Origin: Borrelia coriaceae
GTDB taxonomy: Bacteria > Spirochaetota > Spirochaetia > Borreliales > Borreliaceae
Direction of reading: 5' to 3'
Length of the DNA stretch: 64,000 bases
Assembly: GCF_023035295.1 (NCBI RefSeq)
Contig: NZ_CP075076.1
Location: 310,001-374,000, forward strand
The notes under the pieces are model-generated. The model was not told where the DNA came from and did no database searches. It saw nothing but the letters and a program-made list of their open reading frames with translations. Made by a program: the position numbers and the translations under genes. The first letter of the stretch is position 1. Each line of letters opens with the position of its first letter. Below are positions 28,945 to 40,261 of this stretch, one piece after another.

Positions 28945-30546
28945 ATGAAATACAAGACAATAATTTTTTTATCTTTTTTGATCATATGGCTAACTTCCTG
29001 TTCCGGAGATGAACAAAAAGATAAGATTACATTTAGAGTAACAAACGAAGCTGAGCCTGACTCAATTGACCCTCAACTTGCTACTTCTATCCAATCACTT
29101 AATGTAATTATAAACACATTTTCGGGGTTAACAACAAGAAATACACAGACTGGGGGATATAAACCAGGACTAGCCCAATCTTGGGACATATCCGATAATG
29201 GACTTGTATACACATTTCACTTAAGAGAAGGGATAATTTGGAGTGATGGGGTTCCTATTACTGCTGAAGGAATTCGAAGGTCTTACCTTAGAGTTTTAAA
29301 TAAAGAAACTGGCTCACAATATGTTGATATTGTAAAATCAACAATAAAAAATGCAAAAGATTATTTCGAGGGTAAAATACCAGAATCTGAACTTGGTATT
29401 AAAACCATAGATGATTCAACACTAGAGATAACTTTAGTTGCTCCAAAACCTTATTTCCTTGATATGCTAGCACACCAAACATTTATACCAGTACCAGTGC
29501 ATGCGATTGAACAATATGGAAAAGCCTGGACAAATCCTGAAAATATAGTAGTAAGTGGCGCATACAAATTAAAGACAAGAATCCCAAATGAAAAAATAGT
29601 GCTTGAAAAAAATGATAAATATTATAATGCATCAAATGTCGAAATAGATGAAGTGATATTTTATCATGTACAAGGAAACACCGCTTATAACATGTACATA
29701 AACGATGAGGTTGATTTTTTAACTAAAGTAGCATCAGAATACTTAGATGAAGCTAGAATACGAAATGATTACTATTCTCATCCTATAAATAGAGTACTCT
29801 ATATGGCATTTAACACCACAATTAAGCCACTTGATAATGTAAAAGTTAGAGAAGCTTTAACTTTGGCTATTGACAGAGAAGCACTAAATAAGATTCATCT
29901 AAAAGGTCAATCAAAACCAACAAGAAACTTAACTCCACAATTTGATCATTATTCTTACGGAAAACAATTAAAATTATTTGACCCACAAAGAGCACAACAA
30001 CTACTAGCTGAAGCTGGTTATCCTAATGGCGCAGGCTTTCCCACTCTTAAATATAAAACCTCACAACGTAATGGAATGGCAATAACCGCAGAGTTCTTAC
30101 AAGAACAACTAAAAAAAATACTAAACATTAATATTGAGATTGAAATCTAAGAATGGAATACTTTCTTAAGTAGCCGATCCACAGGTAATTATCAAATGTC
30201 ATTCATGGGATGGACAGGAGATTATCCAGATCCACTAACATTCCTTGAAAGTCTATTTACAACAGAAAATCAAGGATTTGGAGCATATGGGTATTCAAAT
30301 AAAAAATATGACAATCTAATAGAACAATCTAATTTTATAAAAGACCCAATACAAAGACAAGAGATCTTAAGACAAGCTGAAGCAATAATTGTAGAAGAAG
30401 ACTTTCCCGTAGCTCCTCTCTCAATACTAAAATCATACTATCTATTCAGGCATGACAAATGGACTGGCTGGACTCCTAATGTTTCAGAAGCTTATCTTTA
30501 TGAAGACATAAAATATAAAAGAGAAAACGTTAATCATAAAATGTGA
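28945..30546 (+). pseudogene. oppA: Oligopeptide-binding lipoprotein OppA, interrupted by an in-frame stop
   Basis: A 534-codon oppA frame with lipoprotein signal (WLTSC) and the SBP_bac_5 pattern (DPQLATS, GLAQSWDISDNGLVYTFHLREG). Codon 402 is TAA (30148-30150), and the same frame continues with no further lesion to 30546. The downstream paralogue reads Glu-Glu-Trp where this gene has stop-Glu-Trp, so one base change explains it. The 401-residue product would lack the C-terminal 132 residues, including the GWTGDYPDP region, and is probably inactive in peptide binding. Readthrough or a sequencing error are alternatives. AAGGAG precedes the start and a terminator follows. Confidence 0.85.
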
Positions 30547-30965
30547 AAACCATCTAAAGTTAATAAACTAACACTTCAATACTCATAAAAGAAAAACCAC
30601 TTCTCTACAAACTATAGAAGTGGTTTTTATCTCCTAACCGTCAATTTTAAAATTACCAAAAATTTTTGCACCTTTATCTATCTTCTAAAAGTTCATCATT
30701 CCCAACTTAAAATTGTTACCTCAAACATCATGCAATTATTTAGAATTTAAACAAAATAAATGCCTGCTTTAACTATTCAACAACAGACTAACATCCATAT
30801 GCCTCTATTATTCCTTTATACTTACAAATAATTTATGGTACAATTAACATCTTCACTAAATGAATTAAAAGGTTCAACAAAAAAATTTTACAGAAAAAAT
30901 CCTTGAAAACTTTTAGCTATTTTAGTTGAATCAGAACTAATTTTAAGAAAATAGGAGTTAAAAGA
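30547..30965. other. 419 bp spacer between the two oppA genes
   Basis: Contains the terminator at 30592-30628 and, near its right end, AGGAG just before the next oppA. No open frame of note. The spacing implies the second oppA has its own promoter; I could not assign boxes reliably. Confidence 0.55.
30592..30628 (+). terminator. Rho-independent terminator after the interrupted oppA
   Basis: A perfect 13-base stem (AAAAACCACTTCT with AGAAGTGGTTTTT) around an 11-base loop, ending in a T run, 45 bases after the oppA stop at 30546. It is the clearest terminator in the opp locus. That it is intact fits a recent loss of function of the gene before it. Confidence 0.8.
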
Positions 30966-32546
30966 ATGAAAATACAAAAACATATGTTCATGATATTGCT
31001 TTTCATAACCATATTATCCTGTGGTAAGGACGATAGCAAAGAAAATTCATCATTCAAAATTAACATAGAAGGAGAACCTAAATCAATAGATCCTCAGCTA
31101 ACTGAAGATAAAATAGGTGCAACTATAACCTCACAAATGTTTAGTGGCATAGTAATCGGAGATTCACAAACTGGTGGGTATAAACCAGGGCTAGCTCAAT
31201 CTTGGGACATATCTGATGATGGCACTGTATATACATTCTATTTACGAAAAGATCTTGTTTGGAGTGACGGGGTTCCTATTACTGCTGAGAGTATTAAAAA
31301 ATCTTATCTTAGAATATTAAACAAAGAAACAGCGTCAAATTATGTGGGTATGCTCAAGTCAACAATAAAAAACGCAGAAGATTACTTTGAGGGCAAAATT
31401 TCGGAATCTGAGCTTGGTATTAAAGCTATAGACGAATTAACACTAGAAATATCTATTATTAACCCCAAACCTTATTTTCTTGACATGCTGGTACACCAAT
31501 CTTTCATTCCAGTACCAATTCATACCATTGAAAAATATGGAAAAGATTGGACAAAGCCTGAAAATATGGTAGTAAGTGGTGCATATAAACTAAAGGAAAG
31601 AACACCCAACGAAAAAATAGCACTTATAAAAAACGACAAATACTTTAATGCTCAAGACGTTGAATTACAAGAAATTATATTCTATACAATAAATGATATA
31701 TCAACTGCTTATAGAATGTATGAAAATAATGAAATTGATGCACTCTTAACCATTCCAGCTGACTTAATGAAAGAAATAAAACTAAGAAACGATTACTACT
31801 CATCCCCTATCAATGGTATTTACTACTTCTCATTTAACACACAAATCAAACCTATTGATAATGTAAAGATTAGAGAAGCTTTAACTCTGGCTATTGATAG
31901 AGAAGCATTAACAACAAAAGTTTTGGCTAACGGGGCTATTCCTACAAGAAATATTAGTCCAAACTTTCATAATTATTCTTACGGAAAACAATTAAAATTG
32001 TTTGACCCACAAAAAGCAAAACAACTAATGGCTGAAGCTGGTTATCCTGATGGTGCAAATTTTCCTCAGTTAAAAATTAAATATAATACAAATGAAAGTC
32101 ATAAAAAAATTGCTGAATTTATTCAAAATCAATGGGCAAATATCTTAAACATCAAAGTCGAACTTGAAAATGAAGAATGGACATCATTTATAGAAACTAA
32201 GCACAAAGGAGATTATGAAATTGCAAGATCCGGGTGGCTAGGTGATTACTCAGATCCATTAACATTCTTAAGTCTATTCCAAAAAGAATTTTCACAATTT
32301 GCCTCATATAAGTACTTCAATGAAAAATATGAAAATCTAATAAACCAATCCGATCTCGAACAAGATCCAATTAAAAGACAAGAAATTTTAAGGCAAGCCG
32401 AGGCAATAATTGTAGAGAAAGATTTCCCCGTAGCTCCAATATACATACATGCAGGAAATTATCTATTTAGAAATGATAAATGGACTGGTTGGAAACCCAA
32501 CATTGCAGAAAGATTTAATTTCTTTGAACTTAAAAGAATCGAATAA
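30966..32546 (+). CDS. oppA: Oligopeptide-binding lipoprotein OppA (intact)
   Basis: A 526-residue peptide-binding lipoprotein with lipobox ILSC and the full SBP_bac_5 fold: DPQLTEDKIGATITSQMFSG, GLAQSWDISDDGTVYTFYL, LVWSDGVPITAESIKKSYLR, and the C-terminal GWLGDYSDPLTFL segment that the upstream paralogue loses. It captures peptides outside the inner membrane and hands them to OppBCDF. Borrelia carry several OppA variants with different specificities sharing one permease. AGGAG precedes the ATG. It is closely related to the interrupted copy, indicating tandem duplication. Confidence 0.95.
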   Translation: MKIQKHMFMILLFITILSCGKDDSKENSSFKINIEGEPKSIDPQLTEDKIGATITSQMFSGIVIGDSQTGGYKPGLAQSWDISDDGTVYTFYLRKDLVWSDGVPITAESIKKSYLRILNKETASNYVGMLKSTIKNAEDYFEGKISESELGIKAIDELTLEISIINPKPYFLDMLVHQSFIPVPIHTIEKYGKDWTKPENMVVSGAYKLKERTPNEKIALIKNDKYFNAQDVELQEIIFYTINDISTAYRMYENNEIDALLTIPADLMKEIKLRNDYYSSPINGIYYFSFNTQIKPIDNVKIREALTLAIDREALTTKVLANGAIPTRNISPNFHNYSYGKQLKLFDPQKAKQLMAEAGYPDGANFPQLKIKYNTNESHKKIAEFIQNQWANILNIKVELENEEWTSFIETKHKGDYEIARSGWLGDYSDPLTFLSLFQKEFSQFASYKYFNEKYENLINQSDLEQDPIKRQEILRQAEAIIVEKDFPVAPIYIHAGNYLFRNDKWTGWKPNIAERFNFFELKRIE

Positions 32547-33114
32547 CTAAACAACAGGCATCTATTCAAAATATCTCAATGGATGTCTGTTCATTAACAA
32601 TGCACCTAAAATTACATAATTTTTACATAACATATTATAAACACAACGGAATTGAAAAAATACTTAATAGTATTTACATGATAATTTAGATAAAATTAAT
32701 TTTTTTAATCTCATCTTGATATGAAAACAACATTGCTTATTTTGATTATTAAACCACAATAACATCTCTTATGGCGCAAAAATTACAAAAACTTTGACTA
32801 CTGATATAAAAATATTAACAACAAAAGTAAAAAAAATGATTTAAGCGTATAAATACAAATCATAAAACCATTAAATTTACTCAAAATATCAGTATAAAGA
32901 ACAAACTAAAAACTAATCTTATCTGTTCAAATAAAAAATTGATTTGATTTGACAAATATTTGCAATGTAAGTAATTAATACTTATTATATAAATATTAAT
33001 TTACAAAGCAATTAGAATAAATTCAAGATTTTTTGAATAATATTCAACCTCATGTGTTAGAATAATTAATTATATAACGCAAACATCTTTCTGTTATAAC
33101 AAGGAGGAGCAGTT
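32547..33114. other. 568 bp spacer between oppA and oppB
   Basis: The longest non-coding stretch of the window. It holds a terminator-like hairpin at its left end (32553-32591), a short palindrome TTGAATAATATTCAA at 33033-33047 and the oppB ribosome binding site AAGGAGGAG. No gene is visible on either strand. The B. burgdorferi locus has a third oppA, so this could be where a copy was lost, but no residual similarity was seen by eye. Confidence 0.55.
32553..32591 (+). terminator. Probable terminator after oppA
   Basis: AACAGGCATCTATT can pair with AATGGATGTCTGTT using G-T wobbles, around an 11-base loop, seven bases after the stop. It is not followed by a strong T run, so strength is uncertain. 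Confidence 0.5.
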
Positions 33115-34035
33115 ATGCTAAAGTTTACCATCCAAAAGTTACTCGAAACAATACCAACTTTGATAGTAATAACTTTTTTGTGTTTTTTAATAATGAGACT
33201 TGCTCCTGGAAATCCATTTGATTCTGAAAAGCCCATTGACCCTAAAATCAAAGAAAAACTAATGCAAAGATACCATCTTGACAAACCTTTTTACATGCAA
33301 GCTTACTATTATATCACAAACCTTTTAAAAGGGGACTTTGGACCATCATTGGCAAAGAAAGATTTAAATGTAAGTCAATACATAAAATTAGGATTTCCTA
33401 AATCATTTACAATTGGAATAATAAGCCTAATAATATCTCTCACATTTGGAATTTTACTAGGATCATTAGCGGCAATTAAAAAAAATACCCGCACCGACTA
33501 CATAATAAGATTAATAGTAATATTTGGAATTTCCGTACCAACATTTGTAGTTGGTCCTATTTTACAATATTTTTTGTCTGTAAAGTTAAGATTATTTTAT
33601 ACTTCTGGATGGATTTCAGAACGCGGAGGTCTTACAAATTTAGTTATGCCAATACTAACAATGAGTTTGCCATGGATAGCTATTTTTACACGCATTATCA
33701 GAGGTTCTATGTTAGAAATATTAAAAAGCGATTTCGTAAGAACAGCAAAAGCTAAAGGACTAAGCTTCAATGTAATAATAAGAAAACATGTGTTAGTAGG
33801 CTCTATGCTTCCTCTAATAAGTTACATAGGTCCTGCATTTGCCGGTATAATTTCTGGTAGTATGGTTATTGAACAAATATTCAGAATTGCTGGAATGGGC
33901 ACGTTCACAATAGAATCATCTCTAAACAGAGACTATCCATTACTCATGGGTTTATTATTAGTATATTCAACAATATTACTTATCTCAATCTTAGCATCTG
34001 ATATTGCTTATAAAAGGCTTGATCCAAGAACATAG
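33115..34035 (+). CDS. oppB: Oligopeptide ABC transporter permease OppB
   Basis: A 306-residue inner-membrane permease with about six helices and the BPD_transp_1 EAA loop (RTAKAKGLSFNVIIRKHVLVG) near residue 203. The opening LKFTIQKLLETIPTLIVITF is typical of OppB/DppB. It pairs with OppC to form the peptide channel. AAGGAGGAG precedes the ATG. It begins the oppBCDF operon, with oppC 9 bp downstream. Length is normal. Confidence 0.97.
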   Translation: MLKFTIQKLLETIPTLIVITFLCFLIMRLAPGNPFDSEKPIDPKIKEKLMQRYHLDKPFYMQAYYYITNLLKGDFGPSLAKKDLNVSQYIKLGFPKSFTIGIISLIISLTFGILLGSLAAIKKNTRTDYIIRLIVIFGISVPTFVVGPILQYFLSVKLRLFYTSGWISERGGLTNLVMPILTMSLPWIAIFTRIIRGSMLEILKSDFVRTAKAKGLSFNVIIRKHVLVGSMLPLISYIGPAFAGIISGSMVIEQIFRIAGMGTFTIESSLNRDYPLLMGLLLVYSTILLISILASDIAYKRLDPRT

Positions 34036-34044
34036 GAGAACAAA

Positions 34045-35100
34045 ATGAGCAAATATGAAAAACAAGAAGATACCTGTGTCAATACCCAAACAGCAAATAA
34101 AAGAGCCTGGTTAAGATTTAAGGAAAATAAACTTGCATTTATTAGTATATTTATTATTGGTTTTTACATACTAATTGCAATACTCCAACCAATATTACCA
34201 ATATACAAATACTATGCTCAAGTAGTAGAACATGCTGATTTGCCCCCATCTCTTCAGTATGCAGGAGAGCTCTGGTATGAAAAGGAATATAATTTTATAA
34301 AAAGATTGGCAGCAAAAGAAAAACGTACAATAAATGAAGAAGAAATAAAAAAACTAGAAGAGATAAAAAGAAAAATAGAAACAGAAGTCCAAACAATTGA
34401 TGGACAAGAAATCAAAATACACAAAAGAATATATCTACTAGGAACAGACAGTCTTGGAAGAGACTTGCTTGCAAGAATAATACAAGGAAGCCAAATATCA
34501 ATATCTGTAGGCTTTATTGGCGCATTTATATCTATGATTATAGGTACAATCATAGGGGCAACAGCAGGATTCTTTGGTGGTATTATCGATAGGATAATCA
34601 CTAAAATAACAGAAATCCTTTATGCTTTACCCACTTTACTCGTCATAATAACCTTAATGACTGTTATGGAAAGAAATGTCATAGGATTATTTATTGCAAT
34701 TAGCATGATTTCATGGCTAACAATTTCTAGGATTGTAAGAGGACAAGTAAAATCACTTGCAAAATCTGAGTTTATACAGGCAGCCAGAACACTAGGAGCA
34801 ACAAATACAAGAATGATATTCAAACATTTAATTCCTAATAGTTTTGGAATGATAATAATCATAACAACAATGAATGTTCCATCATTCATTATGCTTGAAT
34901 CATTTTTATCATTTTTGGGTCTTGGAATATCAGCACCAATGACCAGCTGGGGAGAATTAATCAAAAATGGAATCCCTACTTTTATTGAATACCCATGGAA
35001 AATTTTTATCCCAGCTACAATCATGACAATATTCCTACTATTTATGAACTTTCTAGGCGATGGATTAAGAGATGCATTTGATCCAAAAGACAACCTTTAG
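34045..35100 (+). CDS. oppC: Oligopeptide ABC transporter permease OppC
   Basis: A 351-residue permease, partner of OppB. The N-terminal cytoplasmic part has RAWLRFKENKLAFISIFIIG, the OppC signature, and the EAA loop is FIQAARTLGATNTRMIFKHLIP near residue 245. Between the first and second membrane helices is an enlarged extracytoplasmic loop of roughly 90 residues with a Lys/Glu-rich helical segment (about 85-120), ahead of HLLGTD-like sequence YLLGTDSLGRDLLAR. TAGGAGAACAAAATG gives the start. Confidence 0.96.
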   Translation: MSKYEKQEDTCVNTQTANKRAWLRFKENKLAFISIFIIGFYILIAILQPILPIYKYYAQVVEHADLPPSLQYAGELWYEKEYNFIKRLAAKEKRTINEEEIKKLEEIKRKIETEVQTIDGQEIKIHKRIYLLGTDSLGRDLLARIIQGSQISISVGFIGAFISMIIGTIIGATAGFFGGIIDRIITKITEILYALPTLLVIITLMTVMERNVIGLFIAISMISWLTISRIVRGQVKSLAKSEFIQAARTLGATNTRMIFKHLIPNSFGMIIIITTMNVPSFIMLESFLSFLGLGISAPMTSWGELIKNGIPTFIEYPWKIFIPATIMTIFLLFMNFLGDGLRDAFDPKDNL

Positions 35101-35110
35101 GAGGGTTTAG

Positions 35111-35983
35111 GTGCAAGAAGACTATATACTGAATATAAAAGATTTAGCAATTGAGTTTAAATTAAAGCATACAACAATATATCCTGTAAACAACATAAAC
35201 TTAAAAATGAAAAAAGGAGAAATTAGGGCTATTGTTGGGGAATCCGGTAGTGGAAAATCCGTAACAAGTATGGCTATACTAAAACTACTACCCGAAGCCA
35301 CAACAGTATACAAGAGTGGAGAGATACTATTTGAAGGACAAGACTTACTAAAAATTAATGAAAAAGACCTTCAAAGTATCAGAGGCAATAAAATAGCAAT
35401 GATATTCCAAGATCCAATGACTTCTCTAAACCCATACTTAAGAATATCTACACAAATTGAAGAAACAATAATACTACATCAAAAATTAGATAAAAAGACA
35501 GCAAAACAGAAAGCAATAGAAATGTTAAAAATAGTCGGAGTTATAAATGCAGAAGAGAGAATAGAACATTACCCACACCAATTCTCAGGAGGAATGAGAC
35601 AAAGAGTTATGATTGCAATGGCCCTAAGTTGTCACCCATCATTATTAATTGCAGATGAACCTACTACAGCTCTTGATGTTACAATTCAAAGACAAATACT
35701 ATTACTTATTAAAAGCTTATCTAAAAAATTCAATACCTCCACAATATTAATAACACACGATTTAGGAATAGTTGCAGAAATATGCGATACAGTCTCGGTC
35801 ATGTATCAAGGCAAATTCGTAGAAGAAGGCACAGTACAAGAAATATTCAAAAATCCTAAACACCCATACACAATTGGACTTCTAAAATCAATACTTACTC
35901 TTGATAAGGATCCAAATGAAAAACTCTATTCAATTAAAGACAATGCTATTGAAACTACTGAAAATAAAATTGAGGGGTTTTAA
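35111..35983 (+). CDS. oppD: Oligopeptide ABC transporter ATPase OppD
   Basis: A 290-residue ATP-binding subunit with Walker A GESGSGKS near residue 38, signature FSGGMRQR near 158, Walker B LLIADEPTTALD near 178 and the switch His in THD near 215. The C-terminal oligopeptide/dipeptide extension is present but short. The start is GTG at 35111, behind AGGAGG. It abuts oppF with no spacing. All catalytic residues are intact. Confidence 0.97.
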   Translation: MQEDYILNIKDLAIEFKLKHTTIYPVNNINLKMKKGEIRAIVGESGSGKSVTSMAILKLLPEATTVYKSGEILFEGQDLLKINEKDLQSIRGNKIAMIFQDPMTSLNPYLRISTQIEETIILHQKLDKKTAKQKAIEMLKIVGVINAEERIEHYPHQFSGGMRQRVMIAMALSCHPSLLIADEPTTALDVTIQRQILLLIKSLSKKFNTSTILITHDLGIVAEICDTVSVMYQGKFVEEGTVQEIFKNPKHPYTIGLLKSILTLDKDPNEKLYSIKDNAIETTENKIEGF

Positions 35984-36964
35984 ATGAAAAATGAAAAAGA
36001 CATAATTTTAAAAGTAGAAAATTTAGTACAAACTTTCACAATTGGAGAAGACTTCCTATTCTGGAAAAACAAACGCAAAGTAAATGCTGTTAATGGAATC
36101 AGCTTTGAAGTTGAACGCAACAAAACATTAGGACTCGTTGGGGAGTCTGGATGCGGGAAATCAACGACCTTAAGAACAATAATGCAACTCTACAAACCAA
36201 CATCTGGTAGCATATATTTCAATGGCAAAGACATTACTAAACTATCAAGAAAAGAACTATTAAAGACAAAAAAAGATATGCAAATGGTATTCCAAGATCC
36301 ACATACATCCCTCAACCCAAGAATGACAATAAAAGAAATAATTTCAGAACCATTAGTGATATACAACGAAAACAAGATTTTTCCAAGAACAAAAGAAGAA
36401 ATAGAAAAACGAGTAAATGAATTAATGGATATTACTGGACTTGAAAAAAGCATGTTATCTAGATATCCACATGAATTTTCAGGAGGACAAAGACAAAGAA
36501 TAGGTATAGCAAGAGCACTAGCTCTAAATCCAAAACTATTACTATTAGACGAAGCTGTATCTGCACTAGATGTATCAATAAGAGCACAAATTTTAAATTT
36601 GCTCAAAGATCTACAAAAAGAATTGAATTTATCTTACTTATTTATCTCACACGACTTAGCAGTAGTAAAATACATGAGCGATAAAATTGCAGTAATGTAT
36701 ATGGGAGCCATTCTAGAAATTGCACCTAGAGAAATTCTATTTTCAAACCCTAAACATCCATATACAAAAACATTAATAGCATCTATCCCTGAAATTGATC
36801 CTGAAAAAATAAAAAACAAGACTATCAAACTTGATGAACCATCTCTAACGAATATACAAAACACATCTTTAATAACAAAAATTGCACCCCTTGAAGAAGT
36901 AGAAAAGGATCATTTTGTATCTAAATACCTTTTTGATGAGATGAATAGTTTGCTAAATAAATAA
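35984..36964 (+). CDS. oppF: Oligopeptide ABC transporter ATPase OppF
   Basis: The second ATPase (326 residues), with Walker A GESGCGKST near residue 48, signature FSGGQRQR near 165, Walker B LLLLDEAVSALD near 186 (Ala in place of Pro after DE) and SHD switch near 222. It forms a heterodimer with OppD. It starts one base after the oppD stop, with GAGGGG overlapping the oppD end as ribosome binding site. It closes the opp operon; the next gene is convergent. Confidence 0.97.
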   Translation: MKNEKDIILKVENLVQTFTIGEDFLFWKNKRKVNAVNGISFEVERNKTLGLVGESGCGKSTTLRTIMQLYKPTSGSIYFNGKDITKLSRKELLKTKKDMQMVFQDPHTSLNPRMTIKEIISEPLVIYNENKIFPRTKEEIEKRVNELMDITGLEKSMLSRYPHEFSGGQRQRIGIARALALNPKLLLLDEAVSALDVSIRAQILNLLKDLQKELNLSYLFISHDLAVVKYMSDKIAVMYMGAILEIAPREILFSNPKHPYTKTLIASIPEIDPEKIKNKTIKLDEPSLTNIQNTSLITKIAPLEEVEKDHFVSKYLFDEMNSLLNK

Positions 36965-37088
36965 TTACACCGAAGACAAGTGCAAATTAAATTTTGATAT
37001 TCGAGTATTATAAAAACATATAAGTTATTTAATTAAACTTAGCTTAAATTTTAATATTTCTTATAGATCACTTGTATTAAGTATTCTT

Positions 37089-37112
37089 AATAAAAATATC
37101 AACATTTTTATT
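37089..37112. terminator. Possible bidirectional AT-only hairpin between oppF and p26
   Basis: AATAAAAAT and ATTTTTATT form a nine-base stem with a six-base loop in the 170 bp between the convergent oppF and p26 genes. It lacks G-C pairs and would be weak, so it is offered only as a candidate. Confidence 0.25.
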
Positions 37113-37134
37113 TATTTGATAGTTTTGTTAATAA

Positions 37135-37890
37135 TTAATTATCAAAATAGGAAACCTCAAAGTCTATCTTATTATCAATACCTTCAACTGAATATAGATT
37201 AATTCTATTAACATTATTCTTATCTAGAACTTTATTTCCAGAATCAACAAAATAATAATAAATCCTACCCTTAGGAAGATCTTTAAGCTTAATAGTATAT
37301 ACACCTTTTTGAGGTTCTTGTTCAATTAACCTGTTTAAAAATGGATTAAAGTTATTGAAATTGCCAGCTATTGTGACAATCTGACCAGGACGACCTATAT
37401 AAAAAATCTCAACTTCTCTTCCATCAGAAGAATCAATCGGATTTCTTAAAGACACATAACTATGATCCACATCTATATCAATTATAGAGAATGGTATTAA
37501 GTCTTTATTAAAGACTACATTTTTATTATATGCATCATTTGTCCAAATACCATCCACAACAAGCCTATACTTAATTCTACCAACTCCATGAGGAAGATTG
37601 ATCTTTACAAAAAAAAGTCCATATTTATTTTTCTTAAATAAGTACTTCTTTGCATAATCATCAAAATCAAAAGCAGCAAAAATTTTTCTAATACTCTTAT
37701 TAGAAGGATAAAATATAATGACTCTCTTAGAGTCAATTATTGGTGATAAATTATCACTTCTTGTTGAAACTTCTAAAAACTCATTTAAAGATAACTCAAA
37801 ATTTTCAATTATATGACTTTGTGAAAAAATATTAACAATATTAAAGGAAAAGAATACAAAATAAAATAACCATCCCAAAATTCTTTCCAT
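37135..37890 (-). CDS. P26-like protein with tandem CBM48/AMPK glycogen-binding-like domains
   Basis: A 251-residue exported protein (BB0336/P26 position) with an N-terminal signal-like helix (residues 1-23). Two consecutive early-set beta domains are visible: residues about 50-130 (RIKYRLVVDGIWTNDAYN) and about 145-235 (IVTIAGNFNNFNPFLNRL, then GVYTIKLKDLPKGRIYYYFVDSG). Both resemble the CBM48/AMPK-beta glycogen-binding or isoamylase N-terminal module. A carbohydrate ligand in the periplasm is conceivable, but Borrelia is not known to store glycogen. It is divergent from enolase. Confidence 0.8.
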   Translation of the reverse strand: MERILGWLFYFVFFSFNIVNIFSQSHIIENFELSLNEFLEVSTRSDNLSPIIDSKRVIIFYPSNKSIRKIFAAFDFDDYAKKYLFKKNKYGLFFVKINLPHGVGRIKYRLVVDGIWTNDAYNKNVVFNKDLIPFSIIDIDVDHSYVSLRNPIDSSDGREVEIFYIGRPGQIVTIAGNFNNFNPFLNRLIEQEPQKGVYTIKLKDLPKGRIYYYFVDSGNKVLDKNNVNRINLYSVEGIDNKIDFEVSYFDN

Positions 37891-37978
37891 GACTTAATTG
37901 CAACATCCATTAAGCAATTCTTTTGATAAAATACTACACATTTATTTTGTTTATTATTATACTGAAAACATATACTAA

Positions 37979-39313
<1,335 letters not shown>

Positions 39314-39324
39314 TAATAACAACT

Positions 39325-39349
39325 AAAGCCCTCTTCTGAGGGCTTTTTT
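39325..39349 (+). terminator. Rho-independent terminator after enolase
   Basis: AAAGCCCTC pairs with GAGGGCTTT around a TTCT loop and runs into TTTTTT, 11 bases after the eno stop. The A-rich left side means it may also end minus-strand transcription from rplM-rpsI. Confidence 0.88.
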
Positions 39350-39390
39350 CATACAAACAGAATATAGAAATAAAATATAACAATAAATAT

Positions 39391-39801
39391 TTATCTTTTT
39401 GAAAATTGAAAACTTTTTCTAGCTTTCTTTCTACCAAACTTCTTACGTTCAACTTTTCTAGAATCTCTTGTTAAAAACCCATTGGATTTAAGAATCATTT
39501 TATACTCTTTATCAAGATCAAAAAGAGCTCTTGCAATACCATGCCTAATAGCACCAGCCTGACCTGAAATACCACCTCCATAAATATTAATGCAAAGGTC
39601 ATACCTTCCAAGAGTATTTGTTAAAACCAATGGAGCGAGAGCAATTGTCTTTAACTTTTCAAGTTGCATATAAGAATCTAAGTCCTTACTATTGATCTTA
39701 ATATTACCCTTACCTTCCCTAATATAAACCCTAGCAACAGAAGACTTTCTCCTTCCCATACCTATTCCTAAATTAATACCTTTAACGTCTGACTTTGCCA
39801 T
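39391..39801 (-). CDS. rpsI: 30S ribosomal protein S9
   Basis: A 136-residue ribosomal protein with [19 protein letters not shown] near the start, [19 protein letters not shown] near residue 74 and the basic C-terminal [18 protein letters not shown] tail ending in KR, which reaches the P-site tRNA. It is 10 bp after rplM, the standard rplM-rpsI pair. Confidence 0.98.
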   Translation of the reverse strand: MAKSDVKGINLGIGMGRRKSSVARVYIREGKGNIKINSKDLDSYMQLEKLKTIALAPLVLTNTLGRYDLCINIYGGGISGQAGAIRHGIARALFDLDKEYKMILKSNGFLTRDSRKVERKKFGRKKARKSFQFSKR

Positions 39802-39811
39802 TTTTCCTCTC

Positions 39812-40261
39812 TTAATTTGCGTCTAATTTATAAAAATTCTGAGACTTAAGCATATGATTAGAATCAGCAAGAACTTTAAGATTTCTAAAAAGCTCACGCC
39901 CCAAAGGCCCTTTTGGTAACATACCCTTAATAGCTATCTCAAGGGGAGCTGTTGGCTTCCTCGCAGACAATGTTCTAAAAGTATCAGAATGAAGTCCTCC
40001 AGGATACCTTGAATGCCTATAATAAATTTTCTGAAAATATTTTTTACCAGTAAGTTTAATCTTTGAAGCATTAATAATTATAACATTATCACCTAAATCT
40101 TGGTGAGGTGTATAAAAAGGATTATGCTTACCTCTCAAAATTTTAACAGCTTCTGTAGCAACTCTACCAAGAACCCTATCTTTAGCATCAATCACACACC
40201 ATTTCTTCTCTACACATTTAGGCTTAACCCATATTGTCTTATTATTAGTTATCCTCTTCAT
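39812..40261 (-). CDS. rplM: 50S ribosomal protein L13
   Basis: A 149-residue protein with [18 protein letters not shown] near residue 21, [16 protein letters not shown] near 59, [10 protein letters not shown] near 80 and [18 protein letters not shown] near 113, all standard L13 features. It is transcribed with rpsI; upstream, a 79 bp gap separates it from the aminotransferase-like gene. Confidence 0.98.
   Translation of the reverse strand: MKRITNNKTIWVKPKCVEKKWCVIDAKDRVLGRVATEAVKILRGKHNPFYTPHQDLGDNVIIINASKIKLTGKKYFQKIYYRHSRYPGGLHSDTFRTLSARKPTAPLEIAIKGMLPKGPLGRELFRNLKVLADSNHMLKSQNFYKLDAN

Noticed and set aside
30196-30546. A separate 116-residue gene after the interrupted oppA
   Set aside because: It is in the same frame as the upstream oppA, aligns with the C-terminus of the intact OppA, and has no good ribosome binding site. 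It is the 3' part of the broken gene.
36976-37075. Inverted repeat ACAAGTG/CACTTGT between oppF and p26
   Set aside because: Seven bases at a distance of about 90 are expected by chance in AT-rich DNA.
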